Source of the DNA: Kolteria novifilia | GTDB lineage: Bacteria; Planctomycetota; Planctomycetia; Kolteriales; Kolteriaceae | Length of the DNA: 64,000 bases | Reading direction: 5' to 3' | Assembly (NCBI GenBank): GCA_007748055.1 | Contig: CP036279.1 | Coordinates: 4,278,001 to 4,342,000, forward strand | Part shown: positions 46,006 through 54,259 of the stretch, piece by piece | Layout: every line of letters starts with the position of its first letter | How positions within the stretch are numbered: position 1 is the stretch's first letter | Program-made: the position numbers and the translations under genes | Notes under the pieces: model-generated | The model's database searches: none | Told to the model about the DNA's origin: nothing | Seen by the model: the letters and a program-made list of their open reading frames with translations, nothing else

Positions 46006-49000
46006 ATGTTTCGCGGATTTGGTGCCAGTTGGCGCGAGCGTCAACGACGGGAGAAAAGATCGACCTCGACCTTGGATTTCATTGTCGAAGCACTCGAAGA
46101 GAGAACCTTACTCGCGGCGGACGGGTTCGAATTCGTTCCGGGCGTCGACTTGCCCAATGATGTCGGTGTCGGCAGCGGCTCGCTCACCACTATTCTGCCC
46201 GAGGGCGAATCGGCGCCGAGGTTCTGGAACCCGGCGACGCTCGGCTTCGACGGACCCGAGGTTACCCCCAACGTTACCGATGATTTTCAGGGCCCCCCGG
46301 TCACCAACGACTACTGGTCATCGCTGAACTTCCGCATCATTCCCGGCGACAACCTCTCCATCCATCCTCACCCCTTCTCCCTTCAGGCCAACGACGACGG
46401 CCTGGGGCTGGGAGAACCGAGCGCCACCCAACTCTTCGCCGATGGGGAGGGAATCGAACGGGAATACAAGCGATTCTACCAAGAGGACCTGCACATCGGC
46501 CTCGAGGGGCTCGGAGCGCCCGGCGCGAAGGCCTCGGACTACTCCGACTGGACCGCGACCGCATCGTGGAGCAACGGCGGCAACCGGTTGGACGCCACCT
46601 TCGGCCACGGTCTGCCCTACGTCTATCTCACGCGGACCGGTTCCAACGACGTCGTGGTCGATCTCGCCGCGGGAGCCAACATCTGGCACAACAGCGACGG
46701 GGTCATCGGCCTGACAATTGGCGATAGCCACTACGCTCTCTTCGCCCCGACCGGCAGCGACTGGACCATCGAGCCCAACAAGCTAAGGTCGAATCTCGGC
46801 GGCAAGGACTATTTTTCGGTCGCCCTGCTGCCCGACAACCAGCCCGAGACGCTCGAGTTCTTTCGCTCGCACGCGTACGCTTTCGTCACCGACACCCGGG
46901 TCGAGTGGTCGTTCGACGAGTCGGCTTCGACACTGCGGACCGACTACATCACGACGACCGAGCTGAAGGAGAGCGGCCCGGGATTGGTCGACCAACCCCT
47001 CACCGCGCTCTACCGCCATCAGTGGCTCAACAGCGACGACGACTTCACGGGCTACGCGTACGACACCGTTCGCGGCGAGATGAAGCTACGCGCCGGATCG
47101 GTCTTCAGCACGGAGATGACTCATCACGGCGTCCTCCCCACCCTGCCCAACGTCGGGACCGACGACGCGGCGCTCTACTCAATGATCGACGAAGTCTATC
47201 AGCGCAACGATATCTTCCCGCCGGTCACGCGCGACACCTACAACACGGGCAAGAGCCTGCAGGAGATCGCCAACCTCATTCCGCTCGCGGAGCAAGTCGG
47301 CCACACCGCGGCCCGCGACCGGTTCATCGAGGAACTCAAGATCCAACTCGAGGACTGGTTCGATGCGAGCGACGGGGGCGGTCAGTTCTACTACGACGAG
47401 ACCTGGCGAACCTTGCTCGGCTTCCCCGACAGCTTTGGCTCGGCCAGCGAACTCAACGATCACCACTTCCACTACGGCTACTTCATCACCGCCGCTGGCA
47501 TTGTCGCCCAATACGACGCCGAGTGGGCGCAAGACGATCGCTGGGGCGCGATGGTCGACGTCCTCATCCGCGATGTCGCCAGCACTGACCGCGCCGACGA
47601 GACCTTTCCGTTCTTGCGGAACTTCGACATCTATGCCGGTCACTCCTGGGCCTCGGGAGCGTCGAACTTCTTCGCCGGCAACAACCAGGAATCCTCCTCC
47701 GAGGCGATCAACTTCGCCAACGCCCTCATCGGCTGGGGCAACGCGACTGGCGACCAGGAGATCCGCGACCTCGGCATTTACCTCTACACGACGGAGGTCG
47801 CGGCGATCGAACAATACTGGTTCGACGTCGACAACGAGGTCTTCCCTGAGGAATTCGACCACAACACCGTCGGCATGGTCTGGAGCGACGGGGGCGTCTA
47901 CGGCACTTGGTGGACCGCCAACCCCGAGGAAATTCACGGCATCAACTTCCTTCCCTTCACGGGAGGGTCGCTCTACCTCGGCCACCACCAAGACTACGTC
48001 CAAGCCAACTACGACCACTTCGTCTCGGTCAACGGGGGCCAGGAGACCGAATGGGTCGACCGGATCTGGGCCTTCCAGGCCTTCGCGGACCCGGCGGCGG
48101 CGTTGGCGAAGTTCCAAGCCAACCCCAACTACCAGGTCTCCGACGGGGAAAGCCGCCCGCAGACCTACGCGTGGCTCTCCAACCTCGCGGCGCTCGGCAG
48201 CGTCGAGACGAGCATCACCGCCGACACAACCAGCTACGCCGTCTTCAACAACGGCGGAGTCCTGACCTACATCGCCTACAACCCAACCGACGACGCTCTC
48301 GACGTGACCTTCTCCGACGGAACGCTCTTGAACGTCGCCGCGAGAACGATGGTCAGCGCCGGCGGCCAAACCTCCACCTGGACGCCGCAGCCGGTCGAGG
48401 CCCAACAACAAGACGCCAACGTGCTGTTTTTGATCGATCAAGGGAATCAGGCGGGATCGAATGGAACCCTCTCAACGGCTCCAGGTACGCAAGCTCTCTC
48501 CGACTCACTCGCCTCGGCGGCGGGAGGACACTTCGTCAACAATCCCACGAACGCCACCACGTACGTCTCGGGACCGATCACGGGAACCTATCGTGTCGGG
48601 GAGTCGACCTCCTTCCGCTTCTTCGTCGATCACTTCGATGTGGCCGGAAACGCCGTTCAAGCGAAGCTCGCCTACGACTTCGACGGCGATGGCAACGTCG
48701 ATCGGGTCGAGTTCTTCGACGTTTTCGCGACCAACGATGTCGACGGCTTCGAGGTCTACTCCGAACAGGGTGGGATCATCTCCTCCAGCGGCGCGTTCGC
48801 CGACTTCACCGGTGGAACGGTGAGACTCGAGCTCTGGAGTGTCTTTGGAACCGGCCCCGCGGCCGTCCGCACCAACTCCCCAGGCAGCAAGCAATCGCTG
48901 ATCACCCTTCCCTTCACCATCGAGTCGAGCGACCACCCGACACCCGACCCCGATCCCACTCCTGATCCGGACCCGACGCCCGATCCAGATCCTGACCCGA

Positions 49001-50907
49001 TCGGCGATCCCATCGACTCGACGCTCTATCTCTTGGACGGGGCCAACGTCAGTAATGCCGGTTCCCTCGGTCCCACATCGGGAACGGGGGCGGCCCAGGA
49101 CACGATCCTCTCGGCGGACGGCGGGCGCTACATCCTCACGCCGAACGACTCGCTGCGGTATCGGCTGGAGAACGTCCACGGAAGCTATGATCCCACGCGA
49201 GCGACCGAGTTTGACCTCTTTCTCGATGCGGGATTCAACATCGCCAACACCACGCACGCTCGCGTCTCCTACGACTTCGACGGTGACGGCACGTTCGATC
49301 GCGAAGAGACCTATCTCTACTTCGAACTTGACGCAGTCCCCGGTTGGGAGCACTACACGACCCAGCGCGGACTGATGGAGCAGTCGGGTTCCTTCGCCGA
49401 TATGAACGGCGGGACGGTCGAGGTGGAGTTGTGGAATGCCTTTGGTTCGGCCAATGTCCAAGTACGAACCGGCGCCACCGGTGACGAGGGTGATCAATCG
49501 ACGCTCTCGCTCCCCTTCTCCAACCTGAGCGTCGGCGGGACGGTCAATCCCGATCCCGATCCAACGCCCGATCCGGACCCGAATCCCGATCCCGATCCCG
49601 ATCCCGATCCCGATCCCGATCCCGATCCCGATCCCGATCCCGATCCCGATCCCGATCCCGATCCCGATCCCGATCCCGATCCCGATCCCGATCCCGATCC
49701 CGATCCCGATCCCGATCCCGATCCCGATCCCGATCCAACGCCTGATCCCGATCCGGGAGAAGTGCTCATCGACGAAGTCTTCTATCTCCTGGGTGGGGCC
49801 AGCACCGGCGTGTCGGGGCAACTCGCGAACGCATCGGGCCATGATGCGACGGCCGACGCGATCGCCTCGGCCGATGGCGGCCGGTACATCCTGACGCCGA
49901 ACGCCCCACTGGTTTATCGCGTCGATGACATCACCGGCACCTATGATCCGTCGCGGCAAACGGAATTCGAACTCTTCCTCGACGCCGAGTTCAACGTCGC
50001 CAACACGACGCACGCCCGGGTCTCGTACGACTTCGACGGCGATGGGACCTTCGATCGGGTCGAAACGTACCTCTACTTTGAGATCGACGCCGTTCCCGGC
50101 TGGGAACGCTATACGACCGGTCGGGGTCTCATGGAACAGTCGGGAACCTTCGCCGACATGATCGGCGGCACCGTCGAACTTCAGCTCTGGAACGCGTTCG
50201 GCTCCGCGGACGTCGCGGTTCGCACCGGGGCAAGCAACGCGCAGGGAGATCAATCGAAGCTGTCGATTCCCTTCATGAACCTGTCAACTCACGGCACCTC
50301 GACACCGATCGACGAGCCCACGCCGGATCCGACTCCCGACCCGGAGCCTGAGCCGACGCCGGTCCCTGACGCCGAGTCGATCGGGAACCGATTCGCGCTG
50401 ACCGGCGCGGCCTCGGCAAGCGTGGAGGGAAGTCTCGGTCAAATCCCCGACGGACCCGCGACGCGGACCTCGATCGCGTCGGCGGCTGGTGGACAGCACG
50501 TCGGCACGGTGACCAATCCGATCCGGTATTCGATCGAGGGCTTAACCGGGGACTACACAGGTGGAGCGTCTCTCTTTGAACTCTACCTCGATGCCGGCAA
50601 CGGACTGGCCAATGGCACCCATGCCCGCATCACGTACGACTTCGACGGCGATGGAACCATCGACCGCGCGGAGACCTATCACTACCTCGCGACGAACAAC
50701 GTTTCGGACCTGGAAGCCTATCGCCAGGACCGGGGACTGTTGGAAGCCAGCGGCTCGTTCGCGGACATGGATGGGGGGCGAGTGACACTCGAGCTTTGGA
50801 ACGCGATCGGCACCTCCGACGTCGACGTCCTCACCGGCGGCACCAATCTTGAGGGGCTCGTTTCGTCCCTCGCGGTGCCGTTTGAGAACCTCGTACGGGT
50901 TCGTTGA
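46006..50907 (+). CDS. Secreted GH81 endo-beta-1,3-glucanase with four repeated C-terminal modules
   Basis: 1633 residues. Start supported by AGAGGA seven bases upstream. The N-terminus carries VEALEERTLLAADG, a LEPR-XLL-type export motif. Residues about 70-790 are a GH81 domain, which cuts beta-1,3-glucan (laminarin, curdlan). The family motifs are clear: ELNDHHFHYGYF with the candidate catalytic Asp at D485, and NNQESSSEAINF with Glu residues at 562 and 566 where GH81 has its second acid. Then four modules of about 150 residues (bases 48409-48950, 49015-49540, 49760-50290, 50365-50905), each with a DFDGDG-x2-DR-x-E core and an F/Y-DVFATND or AVPGWE-type strand, joined by Pro/Asp-rich linkers. 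They may be glucan-binding modules of the CBM56 kind, which I cannot confirm. The linker between modules 2 and 3 is a perfect hexanucleotide array. Probably monocistronic. Confidence 0.9.
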   Translation: MFRGFGASWRERQRREKRSTSTLDFIVEALEERTLLAADGFEFVPGVDLPNDVGVGSGSLTTILPEGESAPRFWNPATLGFDGPEVTPNVTDDFQGPPVTNDYWSSLNFRIIPGDNLSIHPHPFSLQANDDGLGLGEPSATQLFADGEGIEREYKRFYQEDLHIGLEGLGAPGAKASDYSDWTATASWSNGGNRLDATFGHGLPYVYLTRTGSNDVVVDLAAGANIWHNSDGVIGLTIGDSHYALFAPTGSDWTIEPNKLRSNLGGKDYFSVALLPDNQPETLEFFRSHAYAFVTDTRVEWSFDESASTLRTDYITTTELKESGPGLVDQPLTALYRHQWLNSDDDFTGYAYDTVRGEMKLRAGSVFSTEMTHHGVLPTLPNVGTDDAALYSMIDEVYQRNDIFPPVTRDTYNTGKSLQEIANLIPLAEQVGHTAARDRFIEELKIQLEDWFDASDGGGQFYYDETWRTLLGFPDSFGSASELNDHHFHYGYFITAAGIVAQYDAEWAQDDRWGAMVDVLIRDVASTDRADETFPFLRNFDIYAGHSWASGASNFFAGNNQESSSEAINFANALIGWGNATGDQEIRDLGIYLYTTEVAAIEQYWFDVDNEVFPEEFDHNTVGMVWSDGGVYGTWWTANPEEIHGINFLPFTGGSLYLGHHQDYVQANYDHFVSVNGGQETEWVDRIWAFQAFADPAAALAKFQANPNYQVSDGESRPQTYAWLSNLAALGSVETSITADTTSYAVFNNGGVLTYIAYNPTDDALDVTFSDGTLLNVAARTMVSAGGQTSTWTPQPVEAQQQDANVLFLIDQGNQAGSNGTLSTAPGTQALSDSLASAAGGHFVNNPTNATTYVSGPITGTYRVGESTSFRFFVDHFDVAGNAVQAKLAYDFDGDGNVDRVEFFDVFATNDVDGFEVYSEQGGIISSSGAFADFTGGTVRLELWSVFGTGPAAVRTNSPGSKQSLITLPFTIESSDHPTPDPDPTPDPDPTPDPDPDPIGDPIDSTLYLLDGANVSNAGSLGPTSGTGAAQDTILSADGGRYILTPNDSLRYRLENVHGSYDPTRATEFDLFLDAGFNIANTTHARVSYDFDGDGTFDREETYLYFELDAVPGWEHYTTQRGLMEQSGSFADMNGGTVEVELWNAFGSANVQVRTGATGDEGDQSTLSLPFSNLSVGGTVNPDPDPTPDPDPNPDPDPDPDPDPDPDPDPDPDPDPDPDPDPDPDPDPDPDPDPDPDPDPDPDPTPDPDPGEVLIDEVFYLLGGASTGVSGQLANASGHDATADAIASADGGRYILTPNAPLVYRVDDITGTYDPSRQTEFELFLDAEFNVANTTHARVSYDFDGDGTFDRVETYLYFEIDAVPGWERYTTGRGLMEQSGTFADMIGGTVELQLWNAFGSADVAVRTGASNAQGDQSKLSIPFMNLSTHGTSTPIDEPTPDPTPDPEPEPTPVPDAESIGNRFALTGAASASVEGSLGQIPDGPATRTSIASAAGGQHVGTVTNPIRYSIEGLTGDYTGGASLFELYLDAGNGLANGTHARITYDFDGDGTIDRAETYHYLATNNVSDLEAYRQDRGLLEASGSFADMDGGRVTLELWNAIGTSDVDVLTGGTNLEGLVSSLAVPFENLVRVR
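49585..49734 (+). repeat. Perfect hexanucleotide array (25 x CCCGAT) inside the glucanase gene
   Basis: Twenty-five uninterrupted copies of CCCGAT encode a Pro-Asp linker between modules 2 and 3. The unit length is a multiple of three, so copy-number changes alter linker length without shifting frame. All six frames are stop-free across it, which explains the long antisense Gly-Ile, Gly-Ser and Asp-Arg frames. Confidence 0.97.
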
Positions 50908-51070
50908 TCGTTGGTGGTGCAGGCTTCTCCACGGAACTCGGCGCGCGATCGGTCGCCGGGTGACGTATCAAGAGATAGAAAGGGACATTCCGCAAACCAC
51001 TCGAGCAGGTGTGGACAACGGTCGACGCTCGAATGGGATTGCTCCCGCTCGCGAACAGGGAGAACCTGTC

Positions 51071-52450
51071 ATGCCCCTGAGCGTCTTCGATTTGTTCAAG
51101 GTCGGAATCGGCCCCTCAAGTTCCCATACCGTGGGGCCGATGAAAGCCGCGCACCAGTTTGTCATCTTGCTGCGTTCGCATGAGCGAATCGATCAAGTCG
51201 CCTCCGTGGTGATTGATCTGTTCGGCTCGTTGGCGCTCACCGGTCGCGGGCACGCGACCGACAAAGCAGTCCTCCTCGGCCTCCTTGGAGAAGAACCCGA
51301 GAGCGTCGATCCCGACCGGGTCGAGGAACTCGTGGGGCGAGTGGCGACTCGGGGCCATCTCCGTCTGGGGAACACGAGAGACATACCATTCGCCATCGAC
51401 CGCGATCTTCGTTTCCACATGGAGGAGTTTCTGCCCCGTCATCCGAATGCCATGCGACTTACCGCCCGCTGCGAAAGAAATGGCGCATCGATCAGCGAGA
51501 CCTACTACTCCCTGGGCGGTGGCTTCATCCTCAGCGAATCGGAAGCGTCGGCATCGGCCCAATCAAGCGAAACGATCTGTCTTCCTCATCCTTTCGGCTC
51601 CGCCGATGAACTCTTGAGCATCGGCCGCGAGACGGGATTGAGCATCGCGGAGATCGTCTTTGAGAACGAACTGGCCTTTCGCCCGCACGAGCAGACTGAG
51701 TCGCGACTCGGTGAGATCTGGAAGGTGATGGAGGCCTGCATCGAGCGAGGTTGCCGACAAGAGGGAACGCTGCCTGGCGGCCTCGACGTGCCCCGACGAG
51801 CTCACCGGCTCTACAAGGAGCTACTCGCGGACGCGAACGGAGGCAGTGCCGATCCGATGTCCATCATGGACTGGGTCAGTTTGTTCGCCTTGGCCACGAA
51901 CGAAGAGAACGCTTCGGGTGGGCGTGTCGTGACAGCTCCAACGAACGGAGCGGCCGGCGTGATCCCCGCGGTGCTCGCCTATCAACAACGATTCGTCCCC
52001 GGCTCGACGCCAGCGGACGTGTTGACCTTTCTCGCCACCGCCGCGGCAATCGGCATGTTGTACAAGCAGAACGCGTCGATCTCGGCGGCGGAGGTCGGTT
52101 GTCAGGGTGAGGTGGGAGTCGCATGCTCCATGGCGGCGGCGGGACTGGCGGCCGTGGGCGGCGCCACCAACGAGCAAATCGAAAATGCCGCGGAGATCGG
52201 CATGGAGCACAATCTCGGTCTCACATGCGATCCGGTGATGGGGTTGGTGCAAATCCCCTGCATCGAACGAAACACGATGGGAGCGACCAAAGCGATCACC
52301 GCCGCGCGCTTGGCGCTACACGGCGACGGCACCCATCGCATCTCGTTGGACAAAGTGATCGCAACGATGCGTCAGACCGGAGCGGACATGCAGTCCATCT
52401 ACAAAGAGACCTCTCTCGGAGGTCTGGCCGTCAATATCATCAACTGTTGA
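51071..52450 (+). CDS. sdaA: L-serine ammonia-lyase (L-serine dehydratase), single-chain iron-sulfur type
   Basis: 459 residues from the ATG at 51071 (AGGGAGAA six bases upstream); the frame runs back to 50849 but overlaps the glucanase end and lacks a ribosome site. It converts L-serine to pyruvate and ammonia in the cytoplasm using a [4Fe-4S] cluster. The start [20 protein letters not shown] is the family's signature, with the S-S-S-H-T loop. Iron-sulfur cysteines are C344 (VGCQGEVG), C386 (LTCDPVMG) and C397 (IPCIERN), the same spacing as in characterised bacterial enzymes. C352 is an additional nearby cysteine. Length is normal for the fused alpha-beta form. It ends beside a family II repeat with a hairpin that may act as a terminator. 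Confidence 0.96.
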   Translation: MPLSVFDLFKVGIGPSSSHTVGPMKAAHQFVILLRSHERIDQVASVVIDLFGSLALTGRGHATDKAVLLGLLGEEPESVDPDRVEELVGRVATRGHLRLGNTRDIPFAIDRDLRFHMEEFLPRHPNAMRLTARCERNGASISETYYSLGGGFILSESEASASAQSSETICLPHPFGSADELLSIGRETGLSIAEIVFENELAFRPHEQTESRLGEIWKVMEACIERGCRQEGTLPGGLDVPRRAHRLYKELLADANGGSADPMSIMDWVSLFALATNEENASGGRVVTAPTNGAAGVIPAVLAYQQRFVPGSTPADVLTFLATAAAIGMLYKQNASISAAEVGCQGEVGVACSMAAAGLAAVGGATNEQIENAAEIGMEHNLGLTCDPVMGLVQIPCIERNTMGATKAITAARLALHGDGTHRISLDKVIATMRQTGADMQSIYKETSLGGLAVNIINC

Positions 52451-52453
52451 CGA

Positions 52454-52602
52454 GTGTTTTGACTGGCAAGTTCGTTACACGAAGCCTCAATCCCCAATCG
52501 TACAAGAGAGCGCCGAATCAAGGGCGTTGCTCGCATGCCCACGGCGAGCGTGGGCATGGCACCCAAGAGTCTATTGAGCAATCAATTGACCGATCAGGGC
52601 AC
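52454..52602. repeat. Family II CTAG-ended intergenic element (~149 bp)
   Basis: Starts GTGTTTTGACTGG and ends CCGATCAGGGCAC followed by TAG; the two ends are imperfect inverted repeats. Contains hairpin CATGCCCACG-gcgag-CGTGGGCATG at 52534-52558, which could terminate both neighbouring transcripts. The last base overlaps the stop codon of the lipoprotein gene on the other strand. Confidence 0.7.
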
Positions 52603-52910
52603 TAGAGCTTGTCGGCCATCTCTTTCGCGGTCTTCTTAATGGCCGAGGGACTCTTCAGCTTGCTGAGCCGCTGATAGTCGGCGAGCAATTCGTCCGCCTT
52701 CTCCGGCTCGGTTTCTTTCAGCTTCTCCAGGTCGGCTTTGACCAACTCCATGCCGCTATTGAGCTGGCCGTGGGTCGAAAGATCCTCGAGGTACGCCTTG
52801 ATATTCTCTTTGGTCGTCGAGGACTCCGCGACCGGCGCCGCTTGCTCGCCGCCACCGCAGCCAATCACGAGAAACACTCCTGCCATGAGAATGGCACATC
52901 CGCGTCGCAT
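52602..52910 (-). CDS. Small lipoprotein downstream of DUF1559
   Basis: 102 residues; AGGAGAG lies nine bases before the ATG. Lipoprotein signal LMAGVFLVIGCGGG. The mature part is short and charged, helical by composition, with ADLEKLKETEPEKADELL and ends KKTAKEMADKL. No known domain. It lies 23 bp after the DUF1559 gene at 52934 on the same strand, so the two are almost certainly co-transcribed. Unlike the lipoproteins at 10188 and 36436 it has no carboxypeptidase-regulatory-like sandwich. Its TAG stop is immediately followed by the end of a family II repeat. Function unknown. Confidence 0.82.
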   Translation of the reverse strand: MRRGCAILMAGVFLVIGCGGGEQAAPVAESSTTKENIKAYLEDLSTHGQLNSGMELVKADLEKLKETEPEKADELLADYQRLSKLKSPSAIKKTAKEMADKL

Positions 52911-52933
52911 CTGATGCTCTCTCCTACCTCGTG

Positions 52934-53932
52934 TTACTGGCCGTCCGCGATCTTGCCATCGTTACGCGAACCCAGGAGTTGGTAGGTGGCGGTATCGATG
53001 CTGTCGTTGATGAACTTGACCGCACCGTCACCGAGCACCGCGTTGACGCCTCCCGGGTGACGACTCCGTGCGGAGAAAACGCCGTTGCGATCGGAGCAAC
53101 GCCCGAAGCCACTACCATCGGCGCACGAGGGATAGGGCCAGTTCGGCGACGCGACGGTGTTGATCACGGTCTGATAGGGGTACGGAGCGGACCAGTAGCG
53201 TCCGCATTGGCTGAGCGAAGCCTCCGCGGTCGCGGACGCCGCGGCACACGCGGCCCCGAAGGTGTCGAGGGAGCTCTCCGAGGGGAAGTTTCTCGCTCCG
53301 GTCCAGGAGGACTGCACTCGGCGAATGTCCGAGTCACTCTGCCCTGACGTGTTGTTGTCACCGACGAGGAACTCCGAGGCCATGATGGTCTTGCTCAACC
53401 CGTCGGTCACGTCGGCGAAGCGCGTCTCGCTGTTGCGTTGGAACATGCCGTTGGCATTGGCGTTGTTGAAGTAGAAGTCTTCGGCGGAACCACCCGCGAC
53501 GGCGTAGTTGTTTCCCGGCGATCCCCCCTGATAGCGACGATCAGAAGGACAGAGAAACGACGCGATTCGCTTCTCCAGATGCTCTTGCACGCCCGGAGCG
53601 GTTGTGTCGAGGTAGTCGATGTTGAAGTTCCAATCGTCGTAAATCTGCTGCTGATCCAAGTAGGACAGGATCACGACGAACGCGCTATGGCCGTGCCAGC
53701 TACTTCCCCCAGTCCCCTGGGCGTGATAGTGGAAGCGGGGGAGCATGCCGTAGGCGTCGTTGTAGTTGTGAAAGGCTTCGCCCAACTGCTTGAGGTTGTT
53801 GGTGCACTGCGAACGTCGAGCCGCTTCACGCGCCTGCTGGACGGCCGGCAACAAGAGGCCGACCAAGACTCCGATGATGGCAATGACAACCAACAATTCC
53901 ACGAGCGTGAAGCCCGCACGACGTGCTTTCAT
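52934..53932 (-). CDS. DUF1559 domain protein with prepilin-like N-terminus
   Basis: 332 residues. The leader is [14 protein letters not shown] followed by [22 protein letters not shown]-rich stretch precedes the ATG. The body has LKQLGEAFHNYNDAYGMLP and FADVTDGLSKTIMASEFLVG, and the end has the SRHPGGVNAVLGDGAVKFIN signature. Exported pseudopilin-like protein of unknown role. First gene of a two-gene unit with the lipoprotein at 52602. A perfect inverted repeat 25 bp before the start codon may be a control site. Confidence 0.94.
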   Translation of the reverse strand: MKARRAGFTLVELLVVIAIIGVLVGLLLPAVQQAREAARRSQCTNNLKQLGEAFHNYNDAYGMLPRFHYHAQGTGGSSWHGHSAFVVILSYLDQQQIYDDWNFNIDYLDTTAPGVQEHLEKRIASFLCPSDRRYQGGSPGNNYAVAGGSAEDFYFNNANANGMFQRNSETRFADVTDGLSKTIMASEFLVGDNNTSGQSDSDIRRVQSSWTGARNFPSESSLDTFGAACAAASATAEASLSQCGRYWSAPYPYQTVINTVASPNWPYPSCADGSGFGRCSDRNGVFSARSRHPGGVNAVLGDGAVKFINDSIDTATYQLLGSRNDGKIADGQ

Positions 53933-54259
53933 GATTCCCCCCCAATTGTAAAGATGTGTACAAGGCCCCCTTGTACAAAGCCCCCTGGAACACCTTATGC
54001 TAGAGCCTCAAACGATTGTTCGCAATCCCCGATTGTCCCCAAAGCACTGCCCCAGAGCCACAAATCTATCCACATGGCTAACCAAGAATAGCCACAAGAC
54101 CCATCACAAACAACATAAGGCCCACCATTCTTGCGGCATTCCACTGCCAGCGTTGGTGTCTTGAAAAACGGCGTCCGCGGAATGTGCGTGCTCCCGTGGC
54201 GACGGTCTGAACAGTGGTGCGGGGGAGTTCAGACGGTGTGCAGGTCGTGGCGAAGGACC
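53933..54259. other. Intergenic region with an inverted repeat upstream of DUF1559
   Basis: 327 bp between the end of the CHAT gene and the start of DUF1559, both on the minus strand. The right part next to DUF1559 has the repeat described at 53957. The rest shows no gene. A leftward frame here (54078-54602) is the shadow of the CHAT gene. Confidence 0.5.
53957..53977. promoter_or_regulatory. Perfect 9-bp inverted repeat before DUF1559 start
   Basis: TGTACAAGG and CCTTGTACA separated by three bases, 25 bp upstream of the start codon at 53932. The position fits an operator or a leader hairpin. The motif is repeated in part just upstream (TTGTACAAAG). Confidence 0.45.

Noticed and set aside
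48505-50253. 582-residue minus-strand frame containing a long Gly-Ile repeat
   Set aside because: The repeat is the complement of the 25-copy hexanucleotide array, which has no stop in any frame. The sense strand clearly encodes the glucanase.
50849-51070. Upstream extension of the serine dehydratase frame
   Set aside because: It overlaps the end of the glucanase, lacks a ribosome site, and the family's usual N-terminus starts exactly at the ATG 51071.
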